Source: CAMTUH01 sp947084935
GTDB taxonomy: Bacteria; Pseudomonadota; Gammaproteobacteria; Coxiellales; Coxiellaceae
DNA: 64,000 nucleotides
Direction: 5' to 3'
Assembly: GCA_947084935.1 (NCBI GenBank)
Contig: CAMTUH010000001.1
Location: 1 to 64,000, forward strand
Shown piece after piece: positions 25,328 through 33,644 of this stretch. The first letter of the stretch is position 1; every line of letters starts with the position of its first letter. Under the pieces are notes generated by a model. It made no database searches. It was not told the DNA's origin and saw nothing but the letters and a program-made list of their open reading frames with translations. Made by a program: the position numbers and the translations under genes.

Positions 25328-26379
25328 AAGCACTAAAAAACAATCGCATTTTACGGGCTTTGTTGTGTGAGCCCGTAGATCGCACGCCCGTGTGGTTTAT
25401 GCGGCAAGCGGGGCGCTATTTGCCGGAGTTTCGTGCGCTGCGCGCGAAAGAGCCCAACTTCATGCGTTTTTGCCAGACACCGGAATTAGCGTGTGAGGTA
25501 ACTTTACAACCGCTGCAACGATTCGATTTAGACGCCGCAATTATTTTTAGCGATATTTTAACGATTCCCGATGCGTTGGGTTTACACGTGGAAATTCTTC
25601 CGAACACGGGGCCGGTTATTCACAACCCCATTCGTTCTTCGAGCGATGTGAAACGCTTGCCGCATCCCGATGTCCGCGAGGCTTTATCTTATGTATTTAC
25701 GGCGATTACTTTGGTTAAAAAAGCGTTGAACGGCCGCGTGCCGCTGATTGGTTTTGCGGGAAGCCCTTGGACGGTAGCGTGTTATTGCGTGGAGGGACAG
25801 ACCAGTAAAGATTTTCAACGGATTCGCGGACTGTGCTATGAAAATCCCGATCTGCTTCACGCATTATTATCGCATTTAAGCGTAATTACCGTGGATTATT
25901 TAAACGCACAGATTGAAGCGGGTGCGGATGTGGTGATGTTATTCGATACGTGGGGTGGTTTACTGCCTCCAAAAGCGTATCAATCCTTTTCGTTGCATTA
26001 CCTGACGGAGATTGCGCAAAAAATTCATCGAGAGCGAAACGGCGTGAAAATTCCCGTTATTTTGTTTACGAAGGGGGGTGGGCAATATCTTGAGGCCATT
26101 GCCGATAGCGGTTGTGACGCCGTCGGGTTGGATTGGACAATCGATATCGGTTCGGCTCGTGCACGTATCGGCGATCGTGTTGCTTTGCAAGGGAACTTGG
26201 ATCCCGCGGTGTTGTTGTCAAATCCGGACGCGGTGCGCTCAGCGGTTCATGAGATTCTGTTGGCTTATGGAGGTGGTTCGGGGCACGTATTCAATTTGGG
26301 ACACGGGATTGACCCACAAACGCCGGTTGAAAACGTGGCGGCGATGATTGAAGCGGTTCACGGCTTTGTTCATTCTTAG
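25324..26379 (+). CDS. hemE: Uroporphyrinogen decarboxylase
   Basis: HemE converts uroporphyrinogen III to coproporphyrinogen III in haem synthesis. The 351-residue protein has the family signatures PVWFMRQAGRYLPEFR near 18-33 with the substrate-binding Arg residues, and GFAGSPWTVACYCVEG near 141-156. Asp in IIFSDILTIPDALG is the likely catalytic Asp. The overlap with uvrA (ATGA) suggests co-translation of two functionally unrelated genes. Confidence 0.97.
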   Translation: MKALKNNRILRALLCEPVDRTPVWFMRQAGRYLPEFRALRAKEPNFMRFCQTPELACEVTLQPLQRFDLDAAIIFSDILTIPDALGLHVEILPNTGPVIHNPIRSSSDVKRLPHPDVREALSYVFTAITLVKKALNGRVPLIGFAGSPWTVACYCVEGQTSKDFQRIRGLCYENPDLLHALLSHLSVITVDYLNAQIEAGADVVMLFDTWGGLLPPKAYQSFSLHYLTEIAQKIHRERNGVKIPVILFTKGGGQYLEAIADSGCDAVGLDWTIDIGSARARIGDRVALQGNLDPAVLLSNPDAVRSAVHEILLAYGGGSGHVFNLGHGIDPQTPVENVAAMIEAVHGFVHS

Positions 26380-26383
26380 TGCC

Positions 26384-26495
26384 CCGTCAAATAAGTTTTT
26401 GCACATTCGTTCGGGGACGTACATCCTGTACTCGGCGCTTCTTACCCTCCGTGGTCGCGACGCCCCTCACGAATGCACAAAAACTTATTTGATGA
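26384..26495. repeat. Palindromic repeat, family B copy 1, after hemE
   Basis: Outer arms near 26387-26410 and 26469-26492 pair with two mismatches and begin TCAAATAAGTTTTTG. The core of about 60 bases includes CATTCGTTCGGGGACGTAC and GGTCGCGACGCCCCTCACG. The second copy at 34817 has a nearly identical core but different, again self-complementary, arms. It could serve as a terminator for hemE, but no U-tract follows. Confidence 0.9.
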
Positions 26496-26575
26496 AATAC
26501 TAGTTGCGCCAAAAGAGGTCAGCCGATTGCTTTTAGCATTGCCAGCAGGCGGGGCTTCACTATATAGTGAGTAGT

Positions 26576-27166
26576 ATGAATTTATATACCGCAACAATTA
26601 CTCTAATTTTAGTCATGGATCCCTTAGGAAACATCCCCGTTTTCCTTTCCATTCTGAAGCGATTTAGCGCGAAGCGACAAGCGCGCATTATTTTGCGGGA
26701 ATCCATCATTGCGTTTTTTATTCTCGCGTTGTTTGTCTTTTTTGGGAAATACATTCTTCACGGATTGGATATTACTTCACAGGCGTTGAGTATTGCGGGG
26801 GGAATCATACTTTTTATTATCGCCATTCGTATGATTTTTCCACCCGAACACCAACCCAGTAAAGAAGAAAGCATGGAGGAACCTTTGGTCGTGCCATTGG
26901 CTGTGCCACTCACGGCGGGTCCTTCGGCGATGGCCGTGGTTTTATTATTCGTCACGCGCGAACCGCACCGCATGGGAATGATATTTTTGGCGGTTGTGAT
27001 CGCTTCGTTGATATTTACGGTCATTATGTTTTATTCGCGTTATCTCATGAAAGTTTTGGGGGTGCGTGGATTGACGGCGGTTGAACGGCTAATGGGAATG
27101 ATATTAACCACGGTCGCTGTTCAGATGTTTCTTACGGGCGTATTGCAATACCTTCGAGGTTCGTAG
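26576..27166 (+). CDS. MarC family integral membrane protein
   Basis: The family consists of six-helix inner-membrane proteins of unknown function, once linked to multiple antibiotic resistance. The 196-residue protein starts MNLYTATITLILVMDPLGNI, and the conserved DPLGNIPVF lies at 15-23. A central loop with EEPLVVPLAVPLTAGPSA matches the family's second repeat. I chose the ATG over an earlier GTG with two extra Ser codons. The 3' end overlaps the convergent gene on the other strand by 35 bases. Confidence 0.88.
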   Translation: MNLYTATITLILVMDPLGNIPVFLSILKRFSAKRQARIILRESIIAFFILALFVFFGKYILHGLDITSQALSIAGGIILFIIAIRMIFPPEHQPSKEESMEEPLVVPLAVPLTAGPSAMAVVLLFVTREPHRMGMIFLAVVIASLIFTVIMFYSRYLMKVLGVRGLTAVERLMGMILTTVAVQMFLTGVLQYLRGS

Positions 27167-28526
27167 TACTGGTTAACGCCTTCAGTGTTAATGGATACAG
27201 TTGCGTCAAGGGTATTTGGTTACCGATATTTTCAGCGTTCAGTGGTGGTTGCGACAGCCACAAACAACCGGTGCCCACGTGATGTCCTGATTTTACGGCG
27301 ATGTGGTGAAAGTAGCGATGGAACGCGCCGACGCTCACGTTGTCATTTTTAATGACGACGTTTTTGGGAACACTGTGTGTGATGGCCGTTTCAATAAATA
27401 ACGAATTCGGTGTGTTTTGCGACACGTGAAAAAGAGGCTTGTTTTCCACGGTCAATTTCGACAGTGCGGTTTGTGCCTGATTTAAATTGGCGCCGTTAAC
27501 AGTTTCAATCTGCCAATCCCGGCTCATCAGCGGTAATACTCGGTAGTGGTCGAGTCCCACATTTTTCAGTAATTCGTTGTGATTATAAAGCCGATAGTAA
27601 TTCATGCCGCCTTCGTTTTCTTGATGCAAGAAGGGTTCTTGAGACAGTCCGGACGCAATGATAACTAACGTATTGGGGTCTTGGGCCAATTCAATAGCGA
27701 ATTTTACAATTCGGTCGTACAACTCATAACCGTACGTCATTGGGTCGTCGTTTGGGTGACAATCGGGAGATTTAATGTTTCCGTGAAATAAATTGGTTTG
27801 GAAATGACGCCAGTAATGATGTTGATAATGCGCCACGGCGTTTAAAAATAACGCGTAATAACCGTAAGTAGGCAAGCGAAGTAAACGTTTAAAAATTTCA
27901 ACTAAGAAAAGATCAAAAATCCCCGGCATTTTCCACTTATTAAGTGAATTCCATTTCTGAGAAATCAATTGAATCCCGATTTTTCGGTACAGATTCATCG
28001 GTAGTCGAAATTGCCGACAAATTTCAAATCCTTTGAGCAAATCTTTTGTGGTAATGGACGTGGTGGCGTGGGACTGAACTTTTTTGCTGATTAAATCCCA
28101 CAGCGGTTGAATCTGAGCAGGATAAGTAACACCGTTTTTCGACCAGGGGTCCGGAAAAAAGAAACCGCCGTTCGCTTTTCCGCGCACGGCATTCATGCTT
28201 CCCACGACGCACGATTCAATGCCACGTTCGCTCAACGTTTCCCAAATTTGTGGGTGCTTTAAATGGGTGGCGTCGCTCAGATGAAAAATTTGATGCTCCG
28301 AAAATGATTTACCCGTGTGTGCCGTGATCCATTGAATCCAGGGTTCTAAATGGTCGTAATTTGATTCACTCGTAGTTTCGAAATAATTCCATTTCCGATT
28401 AACGCGTGAAAAATTGGAGCACTTTCCTCGAGAAACTAAGTGATCAATTGCGTTTTTTGAAATTTCATTGAGTTCGAGTTGAATAACGCGTTTAAAAGGT
28501 TGTTTAAAGGTAATCGGTGAATCCAT
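27132..28526 (-). CDS. Alkaline-phosphatase-superfamily-like protein
   Basis: The 464-residue protein resembles type I phosphodiesterase/nucleotide pyrophosphatases in layout, but key residues differ. The first strand reads VIQLELNEI where typical members have a metal-binding Asp. The central part has FLNAVAHYQHHYWRHF and the C-terminal part NTLVIIASGLSQEPF where SDHG would be expected. It may therefore be a divergent or inactive member. No signal peptide or membrane segment is evident. I start it at MDSPITF, twelve bases after the DDAH-like gene with which it forms an operon. Its real substrate is unknown. Confidence 0.6.
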   Translation of the reverse strand: MDSPITFKQPFKRVIQLELNEISKNAIDHLVSRGKCSNFSRVNRKWNYFETTSESNYDHLEPWIQWITAHTGKSFSEHQIFHLSDATHLKHPQIWETLSERGIESCVVGSMNAVRGKANGGFFFPDPWSKNGVTYPAQIQPLWDLISKKVQSHATTSITTKDLLKGFEICRQFRLPMNLYRKIGIQLISQKWNSLNKWKMPGIFDLFLVEIFKRLLRLPTYGYYALFLNAVAHYQHHYWRHFQTNLFHGNIKSPDCHPNDDPMTYGYELYDRIVKFAIELAQDPNTLVIIASGLSQEPFLHQENEGGMNYYRLYNHNELLKNVGLDHYRVLPLMSRDWQIETVNGANLNQAQTALSKLTVENKPLFHVSQNTPNSLFIETAITHSVPKNVVIKNDNVSVGAFHRYFHHIAVKSGHHVGTGCLWLSQPPLNAENIGNQIPLTQLYPLTLKALTSTTNLEGIAIRP

Positions 28527-28537
28527 GGAACGTCCTT

Positions 28538-29365
28538 TTACACAGTGAGCGTGAGGCATTTGTTGGCGCCGCCGGCCTTCAGAAATTCTGAGACGGGTTG
28601 AATCTGAACGTGGTAGCCTAACGCTTCCAGTTTTTCATGCAAGGGTGCACTGGCTCCGTGCATAAAAATAATCCCGGATTTCCCAGGAATTTTATCGGTT
28701 TCTATCACAACAGCATTACAAGCAAATAGCAGGGCGTCTTCTTCATTCACAATAATGCGTTTATCTTGGGGAACATTTTCTTCAAGCAATATCAGCGCGT
28801 TCGGATCGAACGCCCCTGGATAATACATCACACAACCCTTTAACAAGGGACAAAAACACGTATCTAAATGGTAAAAGTATTCGTTAGTCAGTTTGAGAGG
28901 GATGACGGGCGCGGAATAAAAAGACTCGAGGTATTCGCTGGCAACGAGATCGGAACGAAATCCGTATCCCATCCACAGCCGATTTTGATCCGATTGGGAT
29001 AACACATCGCCTTCGCCTTCAAAATAAATATTTTTGGGTAAAGGAAGCAGTTTATAACCGTTTTCCTTAAACCACTTCGTATAGTGCACTTCTTCTTTTT
29101 GCCGTTCGGGGTGACGAAAATGGCTGAGCATCACGAATTTGTTTTTAACAAAGCCGGCATTCGCAGTAAAAACAAAATCGGGAAGATTGGGCTGAGGTTC
29201 AATGAGTGCAACCGAGACGTATTTTTTCAGAGTGTCATAAAAGGCTTGCCATTGACGCACAGCATTTTCCAGCTCTGATTGGTGTACGTGCGCCTTCATC
29301 CACGGATTAATCACGTAATCGACGGAAAAGTAATCGGGCTTACACATTAAAAAAGCATCAGACAT
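28538..29365 (-). CDS. Amidinotransferase/dimethylargininase-like hydrolase
   Basis: The guanidino-group-modifying family uses a Cys-His-acid triad on arginine derivatives. The 275-residue protein shows PDFVFTANA at 62-70, EGEGDVL at 116-122, the catalytic His166 with Asp168 in YHLDT, and Cys270 in GGANKC near the C-terminus. All triad parts are present, so activity is likely. The substrate (methylarginine, arginine or citrulline derivative) cannot be told from sequence. It is the first gene of a two-gene minus-strand operon, with eleven bases between the genes. Confidence 0.8.
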   Translation of the reverse strand: MSDAFLMCKPDYFSVDYVINPWMKAHVHQSELENAVRQWQAFYDTLKKYVSVALIEPQPNLPDFVFTANAGFVKNKFVMLSHFRHPERQKEEVHYTKWFKENGYKLLPLPKNIYFEGEGDVLSQSDQNRLWMGYGFRSDLVASEYLESFYSAPVIPLKLTNEYFYHLDTCFCPLLKGCVMYYPGAFDPNALILLEENVPQDKRIIVNEEDALLFACNAVVIETDKIPGKSGIIFMHGASAPLHEKLEALGYHVQIQPVSEFLKAGGANKCLTLTV

Positions 29366-29473
29366 GAATTGATTGTATGCGATTGGGCGCTAAAATTGAA
29401 CGCTTGACGCCAGTGTACTCATTATGTACTCTTTATTTCGCCGAGTAGTGACACAAAAACGTCTGCAAGGCCT

Positions 29474-30277
29474 CTAGAACAGCTTCACGGCGTATTGCGC
29501 CACAATAGCAGGAGTGTACATAAGGCGCAGGGTACGATCCAGTTGCTGGAGGAAAGTAGTTGTGTCGCTCACCCCCGGAAAGGTGGTGGGTAGTTCTTTT
29601 TGCTTATAAAAATAATTATTCAATTTAATCCCTAAAGATTGGTGGCGAGAAAAGAATAATTGTACGCCCAATTCAATCACTCCTCCGGTTAAGTGGATTT
29701 TATCTTGTGGGGAAGAAAAGTAGCTCGCAGGGAGAGGTGCACCGAGAGCTGAATCGGTAAGAAATGCTTGAACTCTTGAACGGATAGCCCGCTCACTGAA
29801 TCCGAGGCCAAAGCTAAAGGCAACATTATTTTCAAGGATGCGCTTTAAGGCTAAAACGAAATCATATTGATGTTTCAAGATCGTGGTATCGTTGATTTGG
29901 AACAAAGATGCGGGATTGATGCCGGGACGAGTCAAAATGGTAGGAGTTCCCGACAACCAGTTAAAAGCGAAAGAAGGCTCGAGGGAGTAGTGGGGAGTTA
30001 GGGCAAAATCGTAACTGATATTTATCCCATAGAGAGCGGTAGCCGCGAGAGCAGAAGGACTAATCGATTCGGTGTGTAAGGCATTGGCGGGGACGGTATT
30101 TATAAGATAAAACCACTGAGTCCCGACAACAGTTACCCCAAGTCCACCTTGCACGGAAAGAAAGAAACCGCTGGCCGGATTTACGTCAACGGTCTCCGGA
30201 TTTGGAGCGCTTGCAAAACAGGAAGAGTAGAATAGGGCGGAGTAAAGTAAAGCTTTTAAGATTGACGCTTCTTTCAT
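29474..30277 (-). CDS. Outer-membrane beta-barrel protein, hypothetical
   Basis: The 267-residue protein begins with a signal peptide (hydrophobic ILKALLYSALFYSSCFA, cleavage likely after residue 23). Alternating hydrophobic strands follow, including GFFLSVQGGLGVTVVG and INISYDFALTPHYSLEPSFA. It ends in KLF, a C-terminal Phe typical of outer-membrane proteins. The layout resembles the small barrel proteins at 47.4 and 48.2 kb but similarity is limited to architecture. It lies alone and is divergent from the Fic gene. Confidence 0.75.
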   Translation of the reverse strand: MKEASILKALLYSALFYSSCFASAPNPETVDVNPASGFFLSVQGGLGVTVVGTQWFYLINTVPANALHTESISPSALAATALYGINISYDFALTPHYSLEPSFAFNWLSGTPTILTRPGINPASLFQINDTTILKHQYDFVLALKRILENNVAFSFGLGFSERAIRSRVQAFLTDSALGAPLPASYFSSPQDKIHLTGGVIELGVQLFFSRHQSLGIKLNNYFYKQKELPTTFPGVSDTTTFLQQLDRTLRLMYTPAIVAQYAVKLF

Positions 30278-30371
30278 TCAGAAAAATCCTTTTTCTTTTT
30301 TTGAGATTATCACACAGGCTTCGGTGATGTGGCAATGATTTTTCATGGAAGTGGCGCCTAACAGTCGAAAA

Positions 30372-30418
30372 GTGACAGAAAAACTGTTATAGTGACACAT
30401 AAAGAATCTATTGTGACA
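30372..30418 (+). promoter_or_regulatory. Three GTGACA direct repeats upstream of the Fic gene
   Basis: GTGACA occurs at 30372, 30392 and 30413, spaced 20 and 21 bases, about two helical turns each. The first and third extend to GTGACAGAAAAA. They stand between two divergent genes, 14 bases before the Fic start at the nearest point. The spacing fits direct-repeat sites for a regulator; no regulator is identified. Confidence 0.4.
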
Positions 30419-30431
30419 GAAAAAGGATATC

Positions 30432-31210
30432 ATGCCAAAAAGAATTGATATGCGATTGAATTTTTGGTTGATTCAGCAGATCGAATTGGATTTAATCGCT
30501 ATACGATTTTAAATTTACATGCATTATTGGCTGATAATTTATTAAGCGATCCGCAGGCAAGTGGTCGCTTACGTTCTACCGCAGTTGGCGTTGCTCAAAC
30601 GGTCTACCACTCTTTAGAGTCTCCCCCCTTGATTGAGGAGTATTTTCGACAAATGCTTGATACGGCGGCAGCCATTAAAGATCCTTTCGAGCAATCATTT
30701 TTTATTATGGTACATTTACCCTATTTACATCCCTTTGTTGATGTCAATAAATGGGTATCGCGCTTAGCCGCTAATATTCCATTCATTAAAAAAAACCTTT
30801 GTCCGCTTTCATTTGTGGATGTTCCTAAAGATTTATATATTGATGGTATGTTAGGTGTCTATGAACTCAATCGCATTGAATTATTACGAGACGTCTATGT
30901 GTGGGCATATCAACATTCGAGTGCACGGTATTCTGCGGTAAGGCAATCATTGGGGGAGCCAGATCCATTTCGGTTGCGCCACCGTGAATTGATTTTTAAC
31001 ACGGTAAATGCCGTCGTGCGAAAGCAAATGAATCGGAAAGAGGCATTAGTTTTTATTCGGATGCAGGCCGATAAGTGGATAGAGGCCAATCAGCGTGATC
31101 GTTTTGTTGAGGTGATGGAAACAGAATTAATGTACCTCCATGAGGGTAATATTGCTCGTTATCGTATCAAGCCTTCAGAATATCGGGCGTGGAAGGGCGG
31201 CTTCAAATAG
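30432..31210 (+). pseudogene. Fic-family protein gene with a frameshift near the start
   Basis: Fic proteins transfer AMP or related groups to hydroxyl side chains. The ATG at 30432 has AAGGA just upstream and reads MPKRIDMRLNF, then leaves the coding frame at a run of five T (30461-30465). With one more T the frame joins LVDSADRIGFNRYTILNLHA and runs to a TAG at 31210. The Fic helix is present as HPFVDVNKWVSR, with the catalytic His 89 codons after the 30464 TTG. The usual N-K-R-x-S-R pattern of this subfamily has Trp in place of the first Arg. The gene is probably inactive, unless a weak TTG at 30464 is used. It lies directly beside the tRNA. Confidence 0.65.
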
Positions 31211-31286
31211 TGGCGCTCCCTACGGGTTTCGAACCCGTGTTCCCGCCGTGAGAGGGCGGTGTCCTGGGCCACTAGACGAAGGGAGC
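31211..31286 (-). tRNA. tRNA-Glu (anticodon CTC)
   Basis: The minus-strand sequence folds as a tRNA. The acceptor stem is GCTCCCT/AGGGAGC with discriminator G and an encoded CCA. The D-arm contains TCTAGTGGCCCAGGACA. The anticodon stem is CCGCC/GGCGG with loop CTCTCAC, which gives anticodon CTC. The T arm is ACGGG-TTCGAAA-CCCGT. The body matches bacterial tRNA-Glu, but most of these have TTC. A CTC tRNA reads only GAG, so a TTC tRNA should exist elsewhere. The 3' end touches the Fic stop codon. Confidence 0.95.
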
Positions 31287-31310
31287 GAAGACGACTAGAA
31301 TGGACCGCTT

Positions 31311-31338
31311 ATTATAAGTTCTCTTGCAGAGAGTGCAA
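31311..31338 (-). promoter_or_regulatory. Promoter for tRNA-Glu
   Basis: On the minus strand TTGCAC (31333-31338) and TATAAT (31311-31316) are separated by 16 bases, a good sigma-70-type promoter. The -10 lies 24 bases before the mature tRNA 5' end. Its presence makes it unlikely that pcnB starts at the TTG at 31324. Confidence 0.75.
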
Positions 31339-31368
31339 TGGGAGACCACCAACGCCAAGCGATTTGGA

Positions 31369-32670
31369 ATGTTTAAACGTTTTTTTAGAAGCCGACGGCG
31401 CTCATCAAAAGACCGACCCCACACCCTCAAGCGGCAAGACCACGTCATTTCTCGGGACGACATCAGCCCCCATGCGCTAAAAGTGTTGTACCGGTTGCAC
31501 GAGGCGGGCTATCAGGCCTATTTGGTGGGGGGCAGTGTGCGCGACCTGTTGTTGGGTCACCAACCGAAAGATTTCGACATCGTGACGAACGCGCGTCCCC
31601 AAGAAGTTCGACAACTTTTTCGTAATTCCCGACTCATCGGACGCCGCTTCCGTTTGGTACACGTTTTTTTTCCGAGAGAAATCATTGAGGTTTCCACGTT
31701 TCGGGCAAACGCGGAAGAAAAGCTGCGCGATCAACCTTTAAATGAAATCAAAGGAAAACGCCCCGGCATGCTTTTGGAAGACAATACGTACGGAACGATC
31801 GAAGAAGACGCGTGGCGTCGCGATTTCACGATGAATGCGCTTTATTATAATATCGCGGATTTTTCGCTGGTGGATTTTACCGGCGGTGTCGACGATTTAA
31901 ATCATCGCGTTGTTCGTATGATCGGTGATCCGGCCCAGCGCTACCACGAAGATCCGATTCGCTTGCTGCGTGCCGTTCGATTGGCGGCGAAATTAAATTT
32001 TCATATTGATGCAGGCACGAGAGATCCGTTGTTGCAATTGCACGGTTTGTTGAAACACGTTCCCGTATCCAGAGTCTTTGATGAAGTGAATAAATTATTT
32101 TTTAAGGGTCATGCCTATTCCAGTTATCAAGCGTTAGTGAAAACCGGATACATGCAGGCTTTATTTCCCCACACCATGGAAGCACTCAATCAATCTGAAA
32201 AAAACCATTACGCGCGATTGATCGAGTTAGCCATGCAAGCGACCGACGAGCGATTTGCAAGCGAGCAATCGCTCAATCCCGGATTTTTATTCGGTGTGCT
32301 GTTGTGGCCGGTGGTGCAAAATTTACTGCAGAAATACGAACAACAATACCATCGTTTTTTTCCGGCGCTGCATCACGGCATTGGCAGTGCAATTCGCCAT
32401 CAAGCCGAAACCTTGCCGATTCCGCGTCGATTAACCGATATGATGCGATCCGTGTGGATGTTGCAATACCATCTAGAGCGCCGTCGACCTTCGCGCGTTT
32501 ATCGAATTTTTAATCAGCGTTTCTTCCGCGCGGCGTTTGATTTAATGCAATTGCGTGCGGAGGCCGGGGAGCCTTTAAACGAACAGGTGTCGTGGTGGCG
32601 CGCATTTCAAGACGGGACGAAAGAAGAGCGCGATCGATTGATCGATGAAATCAAGCAAAGAAAATCATGA
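31369..32670 (+). CDS. pcnB: Poly(A) polymerase I / tRNA nucleotidyltransferase family
   Basis: PcnB adds poly(A) tails that promote RNA decay. From the ATG at 31369 the protein has 433 residues. The nucleotidyltransferase site reads LVGGSVRDLLLGHQPKDFDIVT, shown here across residues 48-69, with the two catalytic Asp in DFD. RDFTMNALYY and GDPAQRYHEDPIRLLRAVRLAA follow as in PcnB. The basic C-terminus is long, as in poly(A) polymerases rather than CCA enzymes. An in-frame TTG 15 codons upstream is possible. The stop overlaps folK by four bases. Confidence 0.92.
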   Translation: MFKRFFRSRRRSSKDRPHTLKRQDHVISRDDISPHALKVLYRLHEAGYQAYLVGGSVRDLLLGHQPKDFDIVTNARPQEVRQLFRNSRLIGRRFRLVHVFFPREIIEVSTFRANAEEKLRDQPLNEIKGKRPGMLLEDNTYGTIEEDAWRRDFTMNALYYNIADFSLVDFTGGVDDLNHRVVRMIGDPAQRYHEDPIRLLRAVRLAAKLNFHIDAGTRDPLLQLHGLLKHVPVSRVFDEVNKLFFKGHAYSSYQALVKTGYMQALFPHTMEALNQSEKNHYARLIELAMQATDERFASEQSLNPGFLFGVLLWPVVQNLLQKYEQQYHRFFPALHHGIGSAIRHQAETLPIPRRLTDMMRSVWMLQYHLERRRPSRVYRIFNQRFFRAAFDLMQLRAEAGEPLNEQVSWWRAFQDGTKEERDRLIDEIKQRKS

Positions 32671-33197
32671 TAACCACATACATCAGTATTGGTTCTAATC
32701 TGTCGAACCCGGTTCAACAAGTGAAGATCGCATTGTTGGGATTGTCTCGGCTGCACTACTCTCAATTAGTGCGCCAATCCCGTTTGTATCGAAGTAAGCC
32801 GCTCGGTCCGGCGGATCAACCCGATTTTATTAATGCCGTTTGTGCCGTACGGACCATGCTTTCACCGCACGAGTTACTGCTAAGCCTCCAAAATCAGGAA
32901 AGGGCTCAGGGTCGGAAGCGGAGCAAAGAACGGTGGGGGCCGAGGACCATCGATCTCGATATCTTGCTGTACGGTAATGAGATTATCGATGAGGAGAACT
33001 TGCGGATTCCGCATCCGGGGCTCTTTTCCCGTGAATTTGTGCTGTACCCGTTGGCTGAAATCGCTCAGGACTTGATTTTGCCTTCCGGTGAGTCTATTTT
33101 GACCCTAAGAGATCGGTGTCCCAGCAATGGCATCGAGTGTCTTGAGGAGGGGATGGTGGCCGATGTCAAAAATTGCGGTATATCCAGGAACTTTTGA
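32667..33197 (+). CDS. folK: 2-amino-4-hydroxy-6-hydroxymethyldihydropteridine pyrophosphokinase
   Basis: FolK transfers pyrophosphate from ATP to the pterin alcohol in folate synthesis. The 176-residue protein begins with YISIGSNLSNP and has the substrate loop RLYRSKPLGPADQPDFINAV. It also has the metal-binding signature RWGPRTIDLDILLYG. It overlaps pcnB at the start and coaD by 35 bases at the end, an unusually long overlap. The pcnB-folK order is typical of gammaproteobacteria. Confidence 0.95.
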   Translation: MITTYISIGSNLSNPVQQVKIALLGLSRLHYSQLVRQSRLYRSKPLGPADQPDFINAVCAVRTMLSPHELLLSLQNQERAQGRKRSKERWGPRTIDLDILLYGNEIIDEENLRIPHPGLFSREFVLYPLAEIAQDLILPSGESILTLRDRCPSNGIECLEEGMVADVKNCGISRNF

Positions 33198-33642
33198 TCC
33201 CATGACCAATGGTCACGTGGACGTGGTCAAGCGCGCCACGGCTATTTTCGATGAGGTCATTGTGGCCGTCGCTCCGACGAGCCGAAAGGGATCTTATCTT
33301 TCCATGGACGAACGCGTACGGTTGGTGACGGAAGTGTTGCATGATGTTAAGGGTGCGCGCGTATTAGCCCTCGAAACTCTGCTGGTGGACTTTGTCAAAC
33401 AACACGGCGCTCGCGTTATTTTACGTGGATTGCGCGCCGTTTCGGATTTTGATTACGAATTTCAGTTGGCGCACATGAATCACCGCATGGCGCCGACGAT
33501 TCAAACCTTATTTATGCCTGCCTCGGAAGGCTTCAGTTATGTTTCAGGAACGTTGGTGCGGGAAATTGTTGAGTTGGGTGGTGACGTGTCGGCATTCGTG
33601 CCGAAAGCAGTTGCCCAACATTTACAGAAAAAACGAAAGTAG
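33163..33642 (+). CDS. coaD: Phosphopantetheine adenylyltransferase
   Basis: CoaD makes dephospho-CoA in CoA synthesis. I chose the ATG giving MSKIAVYPGTFDPMTNGHVD, with 159 residues and a strong AGGAGG upstream inside folK. The T/HxGH motif is NGHVD at 16-20. ILRGLRAVSDFDYEFQLAHMN and the C-terminal SYVSGTLVREI segment match the family. It is followed after two bases by a ferredoxin gene, a pairing common in related bacteria. Confidence 0.96.
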   Translation: MSKIAVYPGTFDPMTNGHVDVVKRATAIFDEVIVAVAPTSRKGSYLSMDERVRLVTEVLHDVKGARVLALETLLVDFVKQHGARVILRGLRAVSDFDYEFQLAHMNHRMAPTIQTLFMPASEGFSYVSGTLVREIVELGGDVSAFVPKAVAQHLQKKRK

Positions 33643-33644
33643 CA

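Noticed and set aside
31259..31480. A 73-codon frame starting in the tRNA gene
   Set aside because: It reads across the tRNA and the pcnB start region and has no homology.
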